From contig DLGJ01000005.1 in the NCBI GenBank assembly GCA_002482645.1, positions 774,834-838,833 on the forward strand: a DNA stretch of 64,000 nt, given 5' to 3'. Positions 61,613-64,000 of the stretch are shown here, piece after piece. Each line of letters begins with the position of its first letter. Positions within the stretch are counted from its first letter, which is position 1. A program made the position numbers and the translations under genes. This DNA is from Hyphomicrobiaceae bacterium UBA7697 (lineage in GTDB: Bacteria; Pseudomonadota; Alphaproteobacteria; Rhizobiales; Methyloligellaceae). Under the pieces are notes generated by a model. It saw only the letters and a program-made list of their open reading frames with translations. It was not told the origin of the DNA and searched no databases.

Positions 61613-62395
61613 CTACCAAACTCCACGCGCCAGGCCGTTGTTGAAATAGCTCAGAAGCGTAGGTGGGAACCATTTTCTGGAGGGCAGGTCGACTTTCTTT
61701 AATATCAACTGATTCCGGAGCGCATCCTCGATAGAGCGGATAAACAGGGGAAGTGCTGTGGCCATCTGGACGTACTGATAAGTGGTGATGTTATCGCTCG
61801 GTACGAAGCTGACAGTGTCCTGGTAAAGAATGCCTCCCGTGTCCACGCCCTCGTCAACGAGATGTACGGTCACACCCGCTCCTTGCGGGTCTTTTGCGAC
61901 GAGCGCCCAGTAGGCCGGATGCTGTCCACGATACTTTGGAGTTATGCCAGCGTGATAGTTTATGAAGGGCGCGGACGCCGAGCTGAGTGTGCCCCTTCCG
62001 ATAATTCGTGTTCCATAGACGGCGACAACACGAGGGTTTAGTTCTCTGAGGAGTTGGCGACAGCTGCCGCTATTGACAGAGTCAATAGCCACCACGTTAG
62101 CGTTAGTCGGTTCGTTGGCGTTCAGCCTGTGCTCCGTGCAAATCTCAGAGATGCGCCCGCGGCTGCTCTTTCCCACTATTTTGAGTGCAATCCCGCACAT
62201 GGCCTGTCCGACGGCATAAATTGGCCCTACGAGTCGGGCGCGACGGCTGAGTATTGTCCACTTTGACTCCGGCTCCTCTCGGAGCACAGTCATCCGTCCA
62301 AAATGACTCGCAAGGGCATTTATGACGATATTCGATAGCTTACTCCTGGCTGTGAGAAGTACGACTTCGCAGGGCTCTGCATCCTGAGTTTCCAA
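61613..62395 (-). CDS. Formyltransferase-family protein
   Basis: A 260-residue protein. The core motif INYHAGITPKYRGQHPAYW holds the Asn and His of N10-formyl-THF-dependent transferases, with Asp in VTVHLVDEGVDTGGILYQDT. The first 80 residues are less conserved. Relatives formylate amino sugars or methionyl-tRNA; the substrate is unknown. The two Cys near residues 55 and 65 are not part of the motif. Confidence 0.8.
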   Translation of the reverse strand: METQDAEPCEVVLLTARSKLSNIVINALASHFGRMTVLREEPESKWTILSRRARLVGPIYAVGQAMCGIALKIVGKSSRGRISEICTEHRLNANEPTNANVVAIDSVNSGSCRQLLRELNPRVVAVYGTRIIGRGTLSSASAPFINYHAGITPKYRGQHPAYWALVAKDPQGAGVTVHLVDEGVDTGGILYQDTVSFVPSDNITTYQYVQMATALPLFIRSIEDALRNQLILKKVDLPSRKWFPPTLLSYFNNGLARGVW

Positions 62396-62476
62396 AGCAG
62401 TGATCTTTCACTTTTGCGTTGGCCAATGTGTCTAAGTTTATAATACGTCTTTCGGTGGTGAAGGATGAGTCTGGAC

Positions 62477-62620
62477 TCAGTATCGATTGAATAACTGTTT
62501 TGAGTCGACAATGGTTCTGGTGCTTTCTTCCCGCCAGGCCCGGTTGAACCTAGGCACGGCCAGAGCGGCACCCGCCATAACAGATATCTTAAGAAAAGAG
62601 CGACGTGAAAGACTAGACAT
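62477..62620 (-). pseudogene. Truncated gene keeping only a Tat signal peptide
   Basis: The frame MSSLSRRSFLKISVMAGAAL, then AVPRFNRAWREES, stops after 47 codons. SRRSFLK is a twin-arginine export motif with a hydrophobic core behind it, but there is no mature domain. It is the 5' end of a lost exported enzyme. Confidence 0.6.
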
Positions 62621-62867
62621 GAGGCCTCTGTTGTTCTGCTGGAGGAATGGAGAGGTCAAAAGCGTAAAGACGGCCATATACACCCCGATGAGACGCAATC
62701 GAGCGGAGGCGGCATCCGCTTTTACTTTAATGGCGGACATCGTAAGCGCGAGAGCAATCAACTACGCGTGCTGCAGCGGCGTTCAGCTAGTTCGTCCTTG
62801 AGCAAATCGGGCCAAGGATCTGAACCGGCAGAGCTCCTGACTCATATACCTGTTCCAGCAACTCAAG

Positions 62868-63037
62868 TCCCTGTTTCAGTCTCGGAATTCCCTGTTTCGC
62901 CAGAAGACTTCCCTGATCCGCTGATTAGGGAATTTGTCCATATCGTTATGACGCAAAACGGAAATATCGGTGTCGGGAGGGCAGGGTAGGGCAAGAAGAC
63001 CCGAAATTCCCTGTATTTTCCCGTGGATCAGGGAATT
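62868..63037. repeat. Cluster of TCCCTG/CAGGGA inverted repeats
   Basis: AATTCCCTGT occurs at 62886-62895 and 63005-63014. TCCCTG-type copies lie at 62868 and 62909, and inverted TAGGGAATT/CAGGGAATT at 62926 and 63029. The pair AATTCCCTG (63005) and CAGGGAATT (63029) has perfect 9-bp arms. The block lies 88 bp before the CRISPR array. It may be a mobile-element terminus or a dispersed rhizobial repeat. Confidence 0.6.
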
Positions 63038-63073
63038 GCGAAGTAGAGACGAATTCGCGACGGACTGCCAGCA

Positions 63074-63089
63074 CAGCCACCTAGTCGTG
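63074..63089 (+). repeat. 16-bp direct repeat shared with 16341-16356
   Basis: CAGCCACCTAGTCGTG occurs exactly here and at 16341-16356, where it overlaps tRNA-like scar A. A looser copy is at 16597-16612. One such match could arise by chance in 64 kb, so its role as an island edge rests on position. Confidence 0.4.
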
Positions 63090-63124
63090 TGGTTGCCCGC
63101 TCTCTGCGCGCTTCATCGACGACA

Positions 63125-64000
63125 GTTACGGCTGTCCCTCGATCTCTAAGCGGCTATAGTCCGCCCTATTTGCCGGAGACGCGGGCGCAAGTTGCGGCTG
63201 TCCCTCGATCTCTAAGCGGCTATAGTGCCGACTGCGGCGATGTCCTCCAAGGTGTGTTGCGGCTGTCCCTCGATCTCTAAGCGGCTATAGTTCGATCTGC
63301 CGCCGCATGTATCGCGGCGTAGTTGCGGCTGTCCCTCGATCTCTAAGCGGCTATAGTCGTTCGACGAAGCGATCGCGCAAGGGCTCTGTTGCGGCTGTCC
63401 CTCGATCTCTAAGCGGCTATAGTCGACATGCTCGTCGCTTGGATGCTCCGCGAGTTGCGGCTGTCCCTCGATCTCTAAGCGGCTATAGTCGGTGTCGTTC
63501 TGCTTCAACGTGCCAGTCTGTTGCGGCTGTCCCTCGATCTCTAAGCGGCTATAGTACTCGTTAGGTGGCTTTGCCGGACTGTTCGGTTGCGGCTGTCCCT
63601 CGATCTCTAAGCGGCTATAGTTCCCGGTTCTCGGGGTCACTGCTAGTGCCGTTGCGGCTGTCCCTCGATCTCTAAGCGGCTATAGTCCAGCCGACCAGCG
63701 GGTTGGCGAGCGGATCGTTGCGGCTGTCCCTCGATCTCTAAGCGGCTATAGTGTCGATTGGCTGGTTAAGGACTTCCTCGAAGTTGCGGCTGTCCCTCGA
63801 TCTCTAAGCGGCTATAGTAAGACTTGCCGAAGGCAGTCAGAGAGCCGTGTTGCGGCTGTCCCTCGATCTCTAAGCGGCTATAGTACGCAAGTAACGCTGG
63901 GTCTGCGTCAATTCGTTGCGGCTGTCCCTCGATCTCTAAGCGGCTATAGTGATCATTGCTCGCACGGAAGAAGAGCTTCTGTTGCGGCTGTCCCTCGATC
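63125..64000 (+). CRISPR. CRISPR array, type II-C-like repeats
   Basis: Fourteen 36-nt repeats (the last cut at 64000) start GTTGCGGCTGTCCC and end AAGCGGCTATAGT. They are separated by thirteen spacers of 30 nt, except spacers 2 and 8 with 29 nt. The first repeat, at 63125-63160, has A for G at position 4; all others read identically. Length, the GTTG start, 30-nt spacers and similarity to alphaproteobacterial Cas9 repeats suggest type II-C. GCGGCT occurs twice inside the repeat (positions 4-9 and 26-31). The 3' TATAGT could act as an internal -10 element. No cas gene or anti-repeat was found in the window. Confidence 0.97.

Noticed and set aside
62761..63124. tracrRNA anti-repeat next to the array
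   Set aside because: I read both strands for a complement of the repeat's first 20 nt and saw none. The tracrRNA is probably outside the window.
63212..63640. Long ORFs across the CRISPR array with repeated YSRLEIEGQPQ or VAAVPRSLSGYS
   Set aside because: The 66-bp repeat unit is a multiple of three, so open frames arise automatically. They encode the repeats, not proteins.

Overview
The window reads as an alphaproteobacterial chromosome, most like Hyphomicrobiales (Rhizobiales). The evidence is high GC, typical alphaproteobacterial families (DUF1499, DUF3300/DUF2950 pair, 17-kDa-like surface antigen, DUF2924/DUF3489/DUF5681) and rhizobial-style dispersed palindromes. I cannot name a genus from sequence alone.

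Region 1 (1-13.65 kb) is ordinary core chromosome. It holds two tandem SET-domain genes, a TlyA rRNA methyltransferase overlapping an RlmD/RumA-type methyltransferase, a class III sirtuin, chorismate synthase, a secreted CHAP-like protein, FabI, PdxH, an MBL hydrolase, DUF3300 and DUF2950 envelope proteins, a truncated vWA gene, tRNA-Pro(CGG) and tRNA-Gln(UUG).

Region 2 (13.65-21.5 kb) is a mobile-element landing zone directly behind tRNA-Gln. Two large serine recombinases each overlap a DUF2924 gene by the same 8 bp. They are followed by DUF3489, DUF5681 and an orphan ParB-like beta-class DNA methyltransferase. Decayed tRNA 3' ends and repeated short motifs between them suggest serial insertion.

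Region 3 (21.6-43.4 kb) is a metal-resistance island. One minus-strand operon holds a secreted Cys/His protein, a TPR protein, a His-rich RND adaptor and a CzcA-like RND pump. A CsoR repressor with two operator palindromes faces a DUF5676/CPH-type P1B ATPase operon. A Cus-type operon (secreted Cys/His protein, HMBD adaptor, CusA, CusF-like) and a CPD-type P1B ATPase follow. A tyrosine recombinase, a CBS-BON protein and an IS110 scar are interspersed.

Region 4 (43.4-61.2 kb) has lower GC. It holds an ECF sigma factor with a Cys-rich tail, cyclopropane-fatty-acid synthase, a CYTH protein, PPK2, a DMT exporter, a NifX-like protein, a Crp/Fnr regulator, CopA with a cupredoxin/DUF2933/ICMT operon, a cytochrome c, an atypical CDF transporter and a K+-channel-like protein. 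Several genes here have a shared TTAAY-N4-RTYAA palindrome 50-150 bp upstream, suggesting a local Crp/Fnr regulon that joins copper handling to membrane-lipid and low-oxygen/NO-type stress.

Region 5 (61.2-64 kb) is a scarred right edge: a DUF3489 remnant, a formyltransferase, a truncated Tat gene and a cluster of inverted repeats. It ends in a CRISPR array of 36-nt repeats and 29-30-nt spacers that runs off the window. The repeats resemble type II-C repeats and end in a -10-like hexamer. No cas gene lies inside the window.
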